Shown in pieces: positions 11,565 through 22,350 of a stretch of 64,000 nucleotides of DNA; the stretch's first letter is position 1; each line of letters starts with the position of its first letter. Under the pieces are notes generated by a model, which was given only the letters and a program-made list of their open reading frames with translations, searched no databases and was not told where the DNA came from. The translations under genes were made by a program, and so were the position numbers. This DNA is from Salvia splendens (Eukaryota > Streptophyta > Magnoliopsida > Lamiales > Lamiaceae). Location: positions 40,376,076 to 40,440,075 of the forward strand of contig NC_056036.1 of the NCBI RefSeq assembly GCF_004379255.2. Direction: 5' to 3'.

Positions 11565-12410
11565 CCATTATTTAAGGGTTTTATTGAAAAATCAGATTTT
11601 ATTAAAAAAAAATTCCCACTTCCCACAAAAATATTCCCATGTAGTAGTATGATTTATTTTTTCATTTTTTCCTCTAAAATTCACATTTTTTTCATCTATA
11701 AATGCCTCCAATTCCATTCCAAAAAAATCACACAACTACTCTCCCAGTCTCATTTTCTCTCTCAAATTTTGCTAACATGTCCGGCCAACAATCTCCAATC
11801 ATCCTTGGCGGTGGAACCAATGGTTCGGCAGTCCGACGTCTACTCCGTCATCTGATGCGCATTTTTCGTCGTCTCCTCTTACCCAAGGCTCGAACATTCT
11901 GGGTGACTATTGACCTTACCCAGTGGACATGCAAAATGCTGGCGAGGGCAATTCAGGAGCAAGAGGACTTCAACGTCCGCACCCCATACACCCCGTCGGA
12001 GATGGACAAATTGTCCCAGGCCTATGTTACGGTGTTGGAAGATTTGGTCAACTGCACCAGTGGAGGAGGTTTTGGGAGTGCATCATCACCGTCGCCAAAT
12101 GATTGGATAGAACCAGAGCGCGCAACGCAAGTATGTTGCGCAATGCGTTTGTAAGGGCAAACGAAGAAATCCAAAAGTTTCAGGGATTTTATCTCGAGGA
12201 AATGAGGACGGCCGCCAGTGGCACGAGTGAAGCTGACATCATGACGGATTGACGGGGACCATGTTGGCCTACCAACCGATGACGCACAAACCATTCAAGC
12301 ATATCATGACGAGGGCTAGCCACCGTCGCGCACAAAGTACTACTATTAGTACTACTATCCGACGGTGGCTAGCCCTCGTCGTGATATACTTAGTAGTACA
12401 AATTTCTAAT
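11565..12410 (+). pseudogene. Decayed Harbinger-type unit with NAM-associated-like gene, copy 1
   Basis: The order of sequence matches 12590-13450: an AT-rich leader with TTCATCTATAAATGCC, then ATGTCCGG at 11777, then phrases equivalent to RTPYTPSEMDKLSQAY and (about 12240-12300) a YQPMTHKPFKH segment. The partner at 12853 reads RTPYTPGEMEQLFKAY and YQSMNYKPFKY. Frameshifts and stops break it; no single frame covers the gene. The unit lacks the GAGCATCCACA end of its neighbour and ends in a 28-bp inverted repeat. Confidence 0.55.
12301..12387. repeat. 28-bp inverted repeat with 31-bp spacer
   Basis: Arms 12301-12328 and 12360-12387 are reverse complements at 27 of 28 positions (core GAGGGCTAGCCACCGTCG). 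The spacer is AT-rich and itself partly palindromic (AGTACTACTATTAGTACTACT region). A strong hairpin is expected. It sits at the end of the decayed gene copy and could be a rearrangement scar. Confidence 0.75.
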
Positions 12411-12852
12411 AGTAGTACTTTAGAGCATCCACAGCGGTTGAGCGCAGCCGTCCGTCCGTGCCAGTGGCGCGGCACCTGCTGCGCTCTTGCCGCTGGCACG
12501 GCGCTGCTCAATGCATCGAGCATGTCCGTGCCAGCGAGCAGTCCACGTGTCAGCCGTCCATTAGCCAACGGCAATGCCGTTGGCAATTTGATTTTTTTAA
12601 AAAAAATCAGATTTTAATTAAAAAATCCGATTAAAAATAAAAAAATATTTTCTCACTTCCCAAAAAATTATATTCGTTTTCTACCCAATTTTAATTTATT
12701 TTTCAGTTTTTTTTCTCCAAAAATACACATTTTCATCTATAAATACCCTCACTTCCACACCAAAAATTCACACCACACTACACAATTCTCATCTAAATTC
12801 TCTCATTTCTATTCTTACAATTCTCAATCTTTCTTTCACTCACAACAAAAAA

Positions 12853-13849
12853 ATGTCCGGCTCCGGCGATCACCTCTCCGGTTCCCACGGTTGGAACCCC
12901 GATTGGTTCGGTTCACAACCATTTCCTAGTCCGGAAACCGAATATTCGGCCCCTCCTCAAACCCAAGGTTCGCAAGTTCCGGGTGGCTACCGGCCTTACC
13001 CGATCGACGACCAAGATGCCCCCGAAGGGCAATACGGGTGGACACCCGAACCACCCGTACCTAGAGCGGGAGGGAACAGCCCCTCTCAAACTCCTCCTCT
13101 TCCTACTCGTGGTGTCCGCACCCCGTACACTCCGGGGGAGATGGAGCAATTATTCAAAGCGTACTTGTCAATCTCCGAAGATCCGGAGGTTGGCACGAAC
13201 CAATCCGGTGACTATTATTGGTAGCGCATCTGTCACCGGTACAATCAAAATCGGTCGGCTGGAACAATCGAGCCCAACGAGAGTATGGTGCGTAATGCCA
13301 TATACAGAGCCAACGAAGAAATTCAAAAGTTCCAGGGGTATTACCTCCAGGAAGAGCGGCCGGAGCGAGCTTGACATCATCAGTTCCGCCTTAGCGACCT
13401 ACCAATCCATGAACTACAAGCCATTCAAGTACCTCAACATTTGGCAGGAGACGAGGGCGCATCCGAAGTATAGGGGAGGCGTATCATCCTCCTCTAGCTC
13501 CTCCTCCAAACGGTCGAGGTCAGTATCCCTATCCGACGTCGGGTCCGAGGATGTGGCTAGCCAACTTGCCGGAGCTAACTTGGGTAGCCCCGACGTCGGC
13601 CCGAGTAGTTCCCAACGCCGGCCGCAAGGAAGGAAGAAGGCGGCGGCTAACCGCCGTGTGCCGCGACTCTATCCGCCCCCGCTCCCGCTGCCTATGTGCC
13701 ACCTCAACCCCCCTACCAACTCGTTGTGGGGGATTTTGGCCCAACTCAATTTGGTTGATAGGTCAACTATGACCCCTGAGCAACTTCGATCGCATGTGGC
13801 AATGATACGGAGTCTCCAAAGAACATTGGGAGTAGAGCCGAATGAATAG
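12853..13849 (+). pseudogene. NAM-associated C-terminal domain / Myb-SANT-like protein relic
   Basis: Translation starts MSGSGDHLSGSHGWNPDWFG at 12853, proceeds through RTPYTPGEMEQLFKAYLS, and meets a TAG at 13222-13224 directly after YYW, where the family normally continues in the same frame (RICHRYNQNR follows the stop). A later frame change near 13360 moves into the frame that reads SELDIISSALATYQSMNYKP, a Ser-rich stretch and a basic RKKAAANRR. At least one more shift follows near 13660. Related genes in plants are usually the second gene of PIF/Harbinger elements and encode a DNA-binding helper. This copy is dead. Confidence 0.65.
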
Positions 13850-13860
13850 TCATCCACGGG

Positions 13861-13995
13861 GTAATTTTTATTTTTTAGGTGTTTAATTATGTAATTTTTA
13901 ATTTTTAGGATTTTAATTATGTAATTTTTAATTTTTAGTATTTTAATTATGTAATTTTTAATTTTTAGTATCTTATTTATGTAATTTTTAATTTT
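13861..13995. repeat. Tandem repeat of about 32 bp, four copies
   Basis: The phrase ATTATGTAATTTTTA recurs at regular spacing, each followed by ATTTTTAGGATTTTA or a close variant. It lies between the gene relic and the right end of the Harbinger-type element. Confidence 0.7.
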
Positions 13996-14231
13996 TTTTG
14001 TAATTTGTAATATTATTCCGGGTATTTTAATGCATTTTAATATTGTGGAAATGTTTTTATTTAAATTGAATAATAGAATGGTGGGACCCTTGAGCTTGTC
14101 CTTGCGGAAGAGCACAGATGTGGGTGTTGTGCTCTTGCCTAAGAGCAGGGAGTAAAAGTGGGACCGGGCCCACATCCGTGCTCGTTGGCAAGAGCACGGA
14201 TGTGGATGCTCTTATATAGCTAATTATATTA

Positions 14232-14720
14232 CTCCTTCCGTTCCCAAAGAATATGTATTTTGAGTTCATCACGAGTTTTAATGTATTATTGGTAAAGTAA
14301 GAAAGATATAGATAGAGAAAGTTTTTTTAGTATTGTTAGTTGAGAAAGGGTCACACCTCATTAGAGAGAAGAGAGTTTCCAGAATTGGAATGTTCATACA
14401 CTTTGGGGTTTCAATGCATTATTGGTAAAGTAAGAGAGAGATAGATGATAGAGAAAGTTTTTTAAGTATTGTTAGTTAGAATGAGTCCACCTTATTAGAT
14501 AGAAGAGAGTTTTCAGAATTGGAATGTTCATACTCTATGGGGTTTTAATATATTATTGATAAAGTAAAAGAGAGATAGATAGAGAAAGTTTTTTAAATAT
14601 TGTTAGTTGAGAATGAGTCCACCTTATTAGAGAGAAGAGAGTTTCTAAAACTGGAATGTTCATACTCATTGAGGTCGGATGAAAAAGAAAATAGTGCATA
14701 CTTTTCAGGAACGAAAGAAG
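14232..14720. mobile_element. Stowaway-like MITE with threefold internal repeat
   Basis: The ends CTCCTTCCGTTCCC and GGAACGAAAGAAG are flanked by TA. Inside, a module of about 130 bp (AATGTATTATTGGTAAAGTA ... GAATTGGAATGTTCATA) occurs three times, starting near 14279, 14414 and 14546. Other copies in the window carry this module once. Confidence 0.65.
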
Positions 14721-14925
14721 TAGTAGTATTTTTTAAAAGAGTATCAATTAAGGCAATAAAGAGTGACCGATAAAAAAAATAGGTCATCGTAATAGTGGAT
14801 TCCATGTGCCCACTCCTGCCTAGCGAAAATAGTGGCTGGTTCCATGTTACTATTCCATATTTCCAAGGGTAATATAGTAAGTACAATATAAATTTAAACT
14901 GAATAAGCGCACCAAACGATAACAT

Positions 14926-15200
14926 CTATGAACTTTATTTTAAATTAATGAAATGATATCTTAACAAAAACTTGATTATCCAACTATTTCAACGCGTCAT
15001 GTGATAATGATTCCAATATATTCTAGCAATAAAATAGTATACTAGAAAACTAACGACATTTAATACTTTGAAAGGGTTTGTGTTGTTGTGACAGAAAGGC
15101 TATGAACTTTCGACCATGTCAATTCCATCGTCAACCCATAGTTGAGATTGATAAATAGAGTACTACCGTTTCGTGCAATTAAAGTATTGAAATTTGTTTA
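14926..15200. repeat. Segment duplicated at 26646-27105
   Basis: Shared phrases in the same order include ATTTTAAATTAATGAAAT, ATGACTCCAATAT-like, CATCGTCAACCC, ACTACCGTTTCGTGCAATT and TTGTTTAACT. With the 3' flank copy at 25647-25860 it forms a second block of homology downstream of the heptahelical gene and downstream of its deleted copy. Confidence 0.6.
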
Positions 15201-15950
15201 ACTTAATTCTAGAAAATGAAATAAGTATTTTGATATTAAAATTTGCATATCACAATATATTGTTCTAATAATTTAATTTCAATTATGGTAAGTAATATTT
15301 ACTAAATAACTAGTAGTAGTAATTTTTTGCTATGTGCTGATCATTCACATTTATCAATCATTTAGACATATCACTATTAAGTCTCTAACTACATTGGGAC
15401 AAACTAATGATGATTATAGTGCCATGAGACACATCACTAATTATAAATAGGCAGAATATGTTTCGAAGAATGAATTCAAGATTTATATTTATCAGCCTAT
15501 TTCGTTATTTCTAATTATGAAACTAAAGAAAACATTTATATGCTTGTTAAATAATTTTTAAATGAATAAAGATATATTAACAAAAATTGTACATACAAAA
15601 TGCCCTTAAATTTTAAACCGGCTTTATCTAAACCGGTTTTCTTATTAATGTATTGTTTCCTTCCTAAATTGCCCTTTTTATATTTGTAAAGAGCACAAAA
15701 AAACGTTTTCAATTTATGTACTCTTTTAATTATAGAAATCCAAAACTTTAGGCAAATTCAAATTGAATTGTCCTTTCTATATTTCAAAGATATAAAATTT
15801 TGTCTAACAAACTATATAACGCATTAAATCTAATAAAGTTCAAAATAATATTTGAAGACTTTTTAACGTATTTATTATGACTAATTCACTTTAAAAACTT
15901 TTAAATTTTCAAATTTATTTTTATTATGTATTTAACCCTTTAAACTTCAA
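15200..15950. other. AT-rich gene-free stretch
   Basis: No coding frame, inverted end or RNA gene was seen. Confidence 0.5.
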
Positions 15951-16169
15951 GTAATGTTCAAGATTAATATTGGAACTGATTTAATAGTTATCAATTAGTT
16001 GGATAATAGTACTAAAAAATTAAGTACACATGCACACATAGTATATGGCTATATCATATCGAATTTTATTTCATGATTTCCGCGAAAAAATATAGAGGAT
16101 ACAAGGAAAATGATTTAACAATCATCAATTATTACAATTTTAAGAATTAGTATATATAAAAAATAATAA

Positions 16170-16300
16170 GAATCGTAGTAATAATAATAATAACAACAAT
16201 AATAATAAGAATAATAACAATAACAATAATAATATAATAATAATAATAATAAGAACAAGAATAATAACAATAACAACAATAATAATAACTGAACAAATGA
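16170..16300. repeat. AAT/AAC microsatellite
   Basis: An imperfect run of AAT, AAC and AAG triplets, followed by a TTATTA run to about 16338. Confidence 0.8.
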
Positions 16301-16340
16301 CTATTATTATTTTAATTTATTTTATTACTATTATTATATA

Positions 16341-16543
16341 CTCGCTTTGTCCCATAATGGATGGCACACTCGAGAAATGACACGAGATTTTAGAAGATGT
16401 TGTTTTCTGTGTTAGGTGAAGAGAAAAAATAGTATATTTATATTAATGTGAGAGAGAACTTTTTCTAAAAAAAAGAAAATGTGACATCTTTTGTGGGACA
16501 AACTAAAAAAGAAAGTGTGACATCTATTATGGGACGGAGGGAG
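16341..16543. mobile_element. Stowaway-like MITE
   Basis: Ends CTCGCTTTGTCCCATAATGG and TATTATGGGACGGAGGGAG are inverted and flanked by TA. It belongs to the same family as 61726-61925 (shared ATGACACGAGATTTTAGAAG). Confidence 0.8.
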
Positions 16544-17454
16544 TACTGTATTACTAATTTCGTTTTAAGATTTTTGCGTGAATATATGGAGAAACGAGGA
16601 ACTCAACTTAATTATAATCAATTAGTTAGATGATAATACTAAAAAAATATACATGTGGCCATTTTGTAAAAATAAAGATGTAGGAAATAAAAAATCATCT
16701 TAATGATCATCTATTAATTGGGTGATATCACTAAGAAAATTAATTTTATACATCTATAGTCATTTTTATAATTTAATCTCTTAAAAATTATTCAGTAATT
16801 AAACAATTGGACTCAAATGACCGTTATCAATTTACTTGCTATATATCATAGCTAATTTTGTTTTATGAAATTTGCGTGAAGTTGTAGAGTATATAAAGAA
16901 ATCGATGTAATAATCAACAATTAGTTGTGTGATAACATTGAGAAATTAAGTATCTATATGAAATTTCCATGAAGATGTAGGGTATACAATGAAATCAATT
17001 TAATAATCATCAATAGAATTTAAGTATACTATATACATAGTAGTCATTTTTATTATATTTACAATCTTAAGACTTAGTTAAAAGTAAAATAATCGGTTGT
17101 GATCAATTTAATTTGTTTCTTTCACTATCATGAAGTATATTACTATTTAAGTTCGTTTCCTGATTTTTCGCGTGAAGAAGATGTAGAGTATAAAATGAAA
17201 TCAAATTAATGATCATCAATTAGTTAAGTGATACTAGCATAGCACATAGAAATTAAATATAAATGTAGTATTTTTTATGATTTACAATATTACGATTTGT
17301 TTGAAAATAAAATATACGTGAATAGCTATTATCAATTTAATTTATATTTCATATTAATTTTTTTTCTTGATTTTTACATAAAGATGTAGTGTATATAATA
17401 AAATCGACTTAATGATCATCAATTAATTATGTGGTACTAATACCGAGAAATTAA

Positions 17455-17475
17455 GAAGTATATATATATATATAT

Positions 17476-17512
<37 letters not shown>

Positions 17513-17522
17513 ACTCTATATA
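17455..17522. repeat. TA microsatellite
   Basis: A (TA)n tract interrupted by CC and by GGACTC, forming the left flank of the first TA-flanked element. Confidence 0.85.
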
Positions 17523-18278
17523 TAGGGTTGTGATCAATGTCGAACCAATTTTAAAGACCGAACTAGAGACCAAATCTGAGCCATTAGATCTAATTTTTTT
17601 GATGAGATGTGCTGCTGTATAAATTTTTCGGTCTTCATTACAAGCCCATTTTACTTCATTGTATATATTTATTACTTCATTCCGTACGTAATACCTTGAA
17701 ACTACAACATGTTTTTACTTTCTTCCAGTAGGTTTTGAAATGATTCAACATATGTTTCATTTGAATTCATTGACCTGACTTTTTACTTTATTTACATTAA
17801 AAAATGCAATTTATTCAAGTGCGTTTATTACTTCATTCAGAAACGTTATTACTTCATTGGATAAGGTTTTTACTTCATTCCAGTAGGACTTCACATACTT
17901 CATTCCAATAATTTATTGCATCATTCCATGTGTTTATTACATCATATCAGCGTTGTGGTGGTGGTGATAGATATTGTAGAGAGAAAGAACGACACGCGAC
18001 GGCGAAACCGCATTTACGTACTGGAATGAAGTAATAATCCTACTGGAATGAAGTAAAAACCTACTGGAATGAAGTAAAAACCTACTGGAAAGAATTTAAA
18101 TCTTTGTAACATGTTTGTATGACTTATTTACATTCGGATGAATTAAAATAGGCACATGATGAAGGTGAAAATAAATTATAAATTTGTGCCTCTCATCCAT
18201 AAAAAACTAGATCGAAAAACCCTAATTTGGTATGGTTCGGTGGTTCGGTCTTTAAGAGTGGATTTGTGAATAATGGGA

Positions 18279-18283
<5 letters not shown>
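17523..18283. mobile_element. TA-flanked element 1 with mirrored short repeats
   Basis: The left tip is TAGGGTTGTGATCAATG after a TA tract; the right tip is GGGACTCTATA before another TA tract. Subterminal TTTAAAGACCGAAC is inverted at the right as GTTCGGTCTTTAAGAG. The inner left part repeats TTACTTCATTCCAGTAGG-like text (about 17640-17940) and the inner right part repeats its complement, CCTACTGGAATGAAGTAA (about 18010-18085). No coding frame. Confidence 0.6.

Positions 18284-18333
<50 letters not shown>
18284..18333. repeat. TA microsatellite
   Basis: An uninterrupted (TA)n run between two TA-flanked elements. Confidence 0.9.
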
Positions 18334-18339
<6 letters not shown>

Positions 18340-19074
18340 TGTGATCAATTGAGATTTTTTAGCCTAATTGAGAATTGAGATGCATTATAAGTCACTCATT
18401 TTTATTAAATGAGTGGTCCAGAATCTGCCACATGGAAAATATTTTTACATTAATTAATTGTGAAAGGGCATATTTGTAATTTCATCATATATTTTATTTA
18501 ATAAATATTTTTTTTATTTTTTTAAAAAAAATTATTTTTTTTTCGATTTTTTATTTTTTTATTTATTTTATTTATTTATTTATTTTTTTTGTCAACTACA
18601 TATACAATTCATGTCAACTACACACATGTAATGTCAACTACATATACAATTCATGTCAACTACACACATATAATGTCAACTACATATACAATTCATGTCA
18701 ACTACACATATATAATGTCAATTATAAGCTGTTGACATTTGATGTGCAGAGCTATTGACATTTGATGTGCAGACTACACATCGTAGTTGACATAATGTCT
18801 CAGTAGTTGACATCGCGCGAAAATTTAAAAAAAATTTAAAAAAAATTAAAAAAAAAATTAAAAAAATTAAAAAAATTAAAAAAATTAAATTTTTTTTAGT
18901 TGTTGACATTTTAATACGAGTTGTTGACATTTGATATTCTGGCTATTGAAATGAAATGACGATAATACCCCTTAGTTGACATAATCTACTTGCAGTTGAC
19001 ATTTCAAAATGAGTGGCTGAAAATGCATCTCAATTCTCAATTAAGCTAAAAAATCTCAACCTAACAAGACCCTA
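18334..19074. mobile_element. TA-flanked element 2 with long inverted ends and GTCAAC repeats
   Basis: The left tip is TAGGGTTGTGATCAATTGAG and the right tip, on the other strand, TAGGGTCTTGTTAGGTTGAG. The arms at 18352-18384 and 19023-19055 are almost exact inverted copies (GATTTTTTAGCCTAATTGAG). The left interior has tandem ATGTCAACTACATATACAATTC-type units (18593-18720) and the right interior carries GTTGACAT in opposite orientation. Confidence 0.7.
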
Positions 19075-19090
19075 TATATATATATATATA

Positions 19091-20715
19091 TAGGGGAGCG
19101 TTATTCTCCTTTTCACATCTTAGATTCTTTTTCCTTCTTAATATTACGCGTTAGATCTAAGGCATCAACGGATCAGATTGATTCTATAAAACTGGTTTCG
19201 TGTTGCATTATAGAAGGTGGTTGTATGCATTACAGGGTTATTATTGACATTTGACGGAAAAGTAACTGCCACATTTTGGTATCTGCGAATAATGCACCAC
19301 ATGGTCACGAGTAATGCATATAATTGACTATATAATGCACAATATGTGAACTGCAATGCATACGAATAAGATGTACCATGTTATGATGTTTGGACACACG
19401 TTTCTTGTTTCCCCTAAGGGTTTAATAAGCTTAGGGGCTAGGGCATAGTACGTAGACACGTATGTAATCTTCACATGGTAACGAGTAATGGATATAATTG
19501 ACTATATAATGCACAATTTGTGAACTGCAATGCATACGAACAAGATGTGCTGTGTTATGATGTTTGACACACGTTTCTTGTTTCCCCTAAGGGTTTAATA
19601 AGCTTAGGGGCTAGGGTATAGTACGTACGCATTAATAACAAATTATAAAACGATACGAATAATTCACCAAATTGTCACGAGTAATGGATGTTATTAACTA
19701 TATAATGCACAATATGTGAACTGCAATGCATACGAATAAGATGTACCATGTTATGCTGTTTGACACACGTTTCTTGTTTCCCCTAAGGGTTTAATAAGCT
19801 TAGGGGCTAGGGTATAGTACGTACGCATTACTAACAAATTGTTGTTATTGGAATATACGTATGTGCATTATTTGGTTTAGGTAGTGCATTATGTAGCTGT
19901 TAATTGTCATTATCTCAGTATATTATGCATTATTAGAGGTATTATGTATATGGGTTAATCAACGGATTGAAGATTACATACGTGCATTTAGTAATGTCTA
20001 CGTACTATACCCTAGCCCCTAAGCTTATTAAACCCTTAGGGGAAACAAGAAACGTGTGTCAAACAACATAACATGGTACATCTTATTCGTATGCATTGCA
20101 GTTCACATATTGTGCATTATATAGTTAATAACATCCATTACTCGTGACAATTTGGTGAATTATTCGTATCGTTTTATAATTTGTTATTAATGCGTACGTA
20201 CTATACCCTAGCCCCTAAGCTTATTAAACCCTTAGGGGAAACAAGAAACGTGTGTCAAACATAATAACACAGCACATCTTGTTCGTATGCATTGCAGTTC
20301 ACAAATTGTGCATTATATAGTCAATTATATGCATTACTCGTTACCATGTGAAGATTACATACATGTCTACGTACTATACCCTAGCCCCTAAGCTTATTAA
20401 ACCCTTAGGGGAAACAAGAAACGTGTGTCAAACATCATAACACAACACATCTTGTTCGTATGCATTGCAGTTCACATATTGTGCATTATATAGTCAATTA
20501 TATGCATTACTCGTGACCATGTGGTGCATTATTCGTAGCGGTTTCCAGCCATTATTAGATTACTATTGTACCCTCATAATACACAAAATATGACAAATAA
20601 TGCAACACGGGATTAATTACCCAATGTTGATCTGGACCGTCCATTTCTCTAATATAATGGCTGATATTAAGAAGGAAAAAGGAGGAAATATAGGAAAAGG
20701 AAATGAATACATCCC

Positions 20716-20717
<2 letters not shown>
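19091..20717. mobile_element. TA-flanked element 3: 1.6-kb palindrome with three mirrored units per arm
   Basis: The tips are TAGGGGAGCG and, inverted, TAGGGATG; TTTTTCCTTCTTAATAT occurs in both arms. Each arm holds three units containing CCCCTAAGGGTTTAATAAGC plus TTAGGGG, itself a hairpin, at 19411, 19584 and 19780, and reversed at 20016, 20212 and 20385. All three pairs are symmetric about base 19911. Units also share TGCACAATATGTGAACTGCA-type text. No protein is encoded; (TA)n lies on both sides. Confidence 0.8.

Positions 20718-20770
<53 letters not shown>
20716..20770. repeat. TA microsatellite
   Basis: A (TA)n run bordering the palindromic element on the right. Confidence 0.9.
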
Positions 20771-20772
<2 letters not shown>

Positions 20773-20782
20773 TTTTTACAAC

Positions 20783-21015
20783 CCCTCCGTCCCTCCGTAG
20801 TAGAGGCGTTTCATATTGAGCACTCGTTTTGGAAAATGATAATAAATAGTTAAAATGGAGAAGAAGTAAAGTAAGAGAGTAAATAATATAGATAAGAGTC
20901 TTCTCTATATTATTATTTCTCTTAGTTTACTTTTTCTCTACATTAACTATTTATTATTATTTTTTCAAAACGAGTGCTGAAAATGAAACGCCTCTACTAC
21001 AGAGGGACGGAGGGA
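20783..21015. mobile_element. Fold-back MITE with long inverted arms
   Basis: The two halves are near reverse complements over about 100 bp (CCTCCGTCCCTCCGTAGTAG against CTACTACAGAGGGACGGAGG; AACTATTTATTATTATTTT in both). The family recurs as a degraded copy at 45669-45845 and a further copy at 58166-58396. Confidence 0.8.
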
Positions 21016-21915
21016 GTATAATTTACTACAATTTTAAAATTTATTCAAAAATAAAATAATTAGACATGAATAATATCATTTTTACTTATTTTTTACTATT
21101 ACATGTTCTATATTTAGTTTTGTTTCAGAAATTTTCAGTGTAAATATAATGAGTACGTATATAAGCAAATTGATTTAATGATTATAATTAATTAGTTGGG
21201 TGATTACACCGAGAAATTAAGTATATAGATGCATGTAGTCATTTTTCATTTATAAATATAATAATTATTTAATAATAAAATAGTTAATTTTTTTAGTACT
21301 ATTATGTAACATATTTAATTTCCATAAAATATAAAGATAATGGGGATACTGCCTAATAATGTATTAATAAATAATTAAAAACGTTGTGTATAAAAAAATG
21401 GAAGCAGAATTTAATGTTGTTGCCTACACCATTAACATAGATTACGTAATTATAATAATTTCTAGATATAATGAGGAAGCAATAATTAATCTTTTCCTAA
21501 ATTTGTGCATATTTACTTTGGGAACTTAATGTTTTCCTAAATGAGCACATAAGGATAAATATGTAATGTATTAAATTCATGAATCATTATAAATTTATTT
21601 AAATGTAAAATACCTAAAATATCCCTATTTTGTATATACAATGTTTGTTAATTTATCACTACTCTTTTTAAATATATACAGCAAAAAATATCCGTTAAGG
21701 ACGTTTTTAATGCATTTAAGAATGTTAATTTGTATTTCTAAATACACACCAAAGCTTCAAAAAGCGTCCTTATTGTTGATGTCCCAACTAAAATTAGAGG
21801 ATGCAAATAAAAGTGTACTGAAAAAAAGTACTCCAAAAGATTAGGTTAATTTATCATTAATTAAAGGACGCTTTCTTTTGCATCCTTAATTGTTGTCATA
21901 GGAGTAATTAACATA
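21016..21915. other. AT-rich stretch with one more array unit
   Basis: One unit of the 15950-17460 tandem array is recognisable at 21125-21310, showing that the TA-flanked elements and the MITE interrupt that array. The rest is featureless; the short frame at 21641-21844 has no recognisable family. Confidence 0.5.
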
Positions 21916-21919
21916 CTTA

Positions 21920-22350
21920 GAGCATCCACAATAAGGCGGACTAACATATAGCCTAGCACTAGGACTAACCAAAAACACATCATGCCACGTCAATAGGACT
22001 AACCACAGCCTGTCACATCATTAGGACTAACCACAAGCTAGCACTAGGACTAGCCGACGCCCTAGCCAATAAAACAAATTGAAAAATACAATTAATTCAT
22101 TTTAATTGTTGGTGTTCAAATATTAAAAAAATGAAGTGCAATGAATTGTAAATATTGAGTATAAATAAAAAATATCGGTTAGTCCGTCCTTTGTCCGCGC
22201 AATAGCAGACTAAAGGTAGGACTAACGGTTAGGGCATAGATGAGCGCTCGTCACACTTCAGGACGTCCGTCACGTTAGTCCGCTATTGTGGACGGACATC
22301 CCCACGCCCTAACCGCTAGTCCTACTTTTAGTCCGCTATCGTGGATGTTT
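21920..22350. mobile_element. Harbinger-like MITE
   Basis: The ends GAGCATCCACAATAAGGCGG and (reverse complement of the right end) ACATCCACGATAGCGGACTA are inverted, with TTA on both sides (21917-21919, 22351-22353). The left interior has repeated TAGGACTAACC units and the right interior the complementary GTTAGTCCG text. Confidence 0.7.

Larger units (their letters stand above)
12423..14211. mobile_element. PIF/Harbinger-type non-autonomous element with TTA target duplication
   Basis: The left end GAGCATCCACA (12423) and right end TGTGGATGCTC (14211) are exact inverted repeats, each flanked by TTA (12420-12422 and 14212-14214). The element is 1,789 bp and carries only the NAM-associated/Myb-like gene relic; no DDE transposase is seen. 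A tandem repeat of about 32 bp (text ATTATGTAATTTTTAATTTTTAG) fills 13861-13995. Confidence 0.75.
15950..17460. repeat. Diverged tandem array, roughly 200-300 bp units
   Basis: A phrase of the form AATGATCATCAATTAGTTGGGTGATA then GAAATTAAGTATA recurs near 15990, 16120, 16618, 16706, 16917, 17006, 17214 and 17416, usually preceded by TTTTTGCGTGAAGATGTAGAGTATA-type text. A further unit at 21125-21310 lies beyond the inserted elements. Units are strongly diverged. No coding potential. Confidence 0.55.

Noticed and set aside
11559..11855. 98-residue ORF after the heptahelical gene
   Set aside because: AT-rich leader of the decayed Harbinger-type unit read in a chance frame.
19368..20411. CRISPR-like regularly spaced repeats
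   Set aside because: Repeats are about 170-200 bp apart, mirrored, have non-unique spacers and lie in a plant nuclear transposon.
20555..20800. ORFs encoding runs of Tyr-Ile
   Set aside because: Translation of the TA microsatellite.
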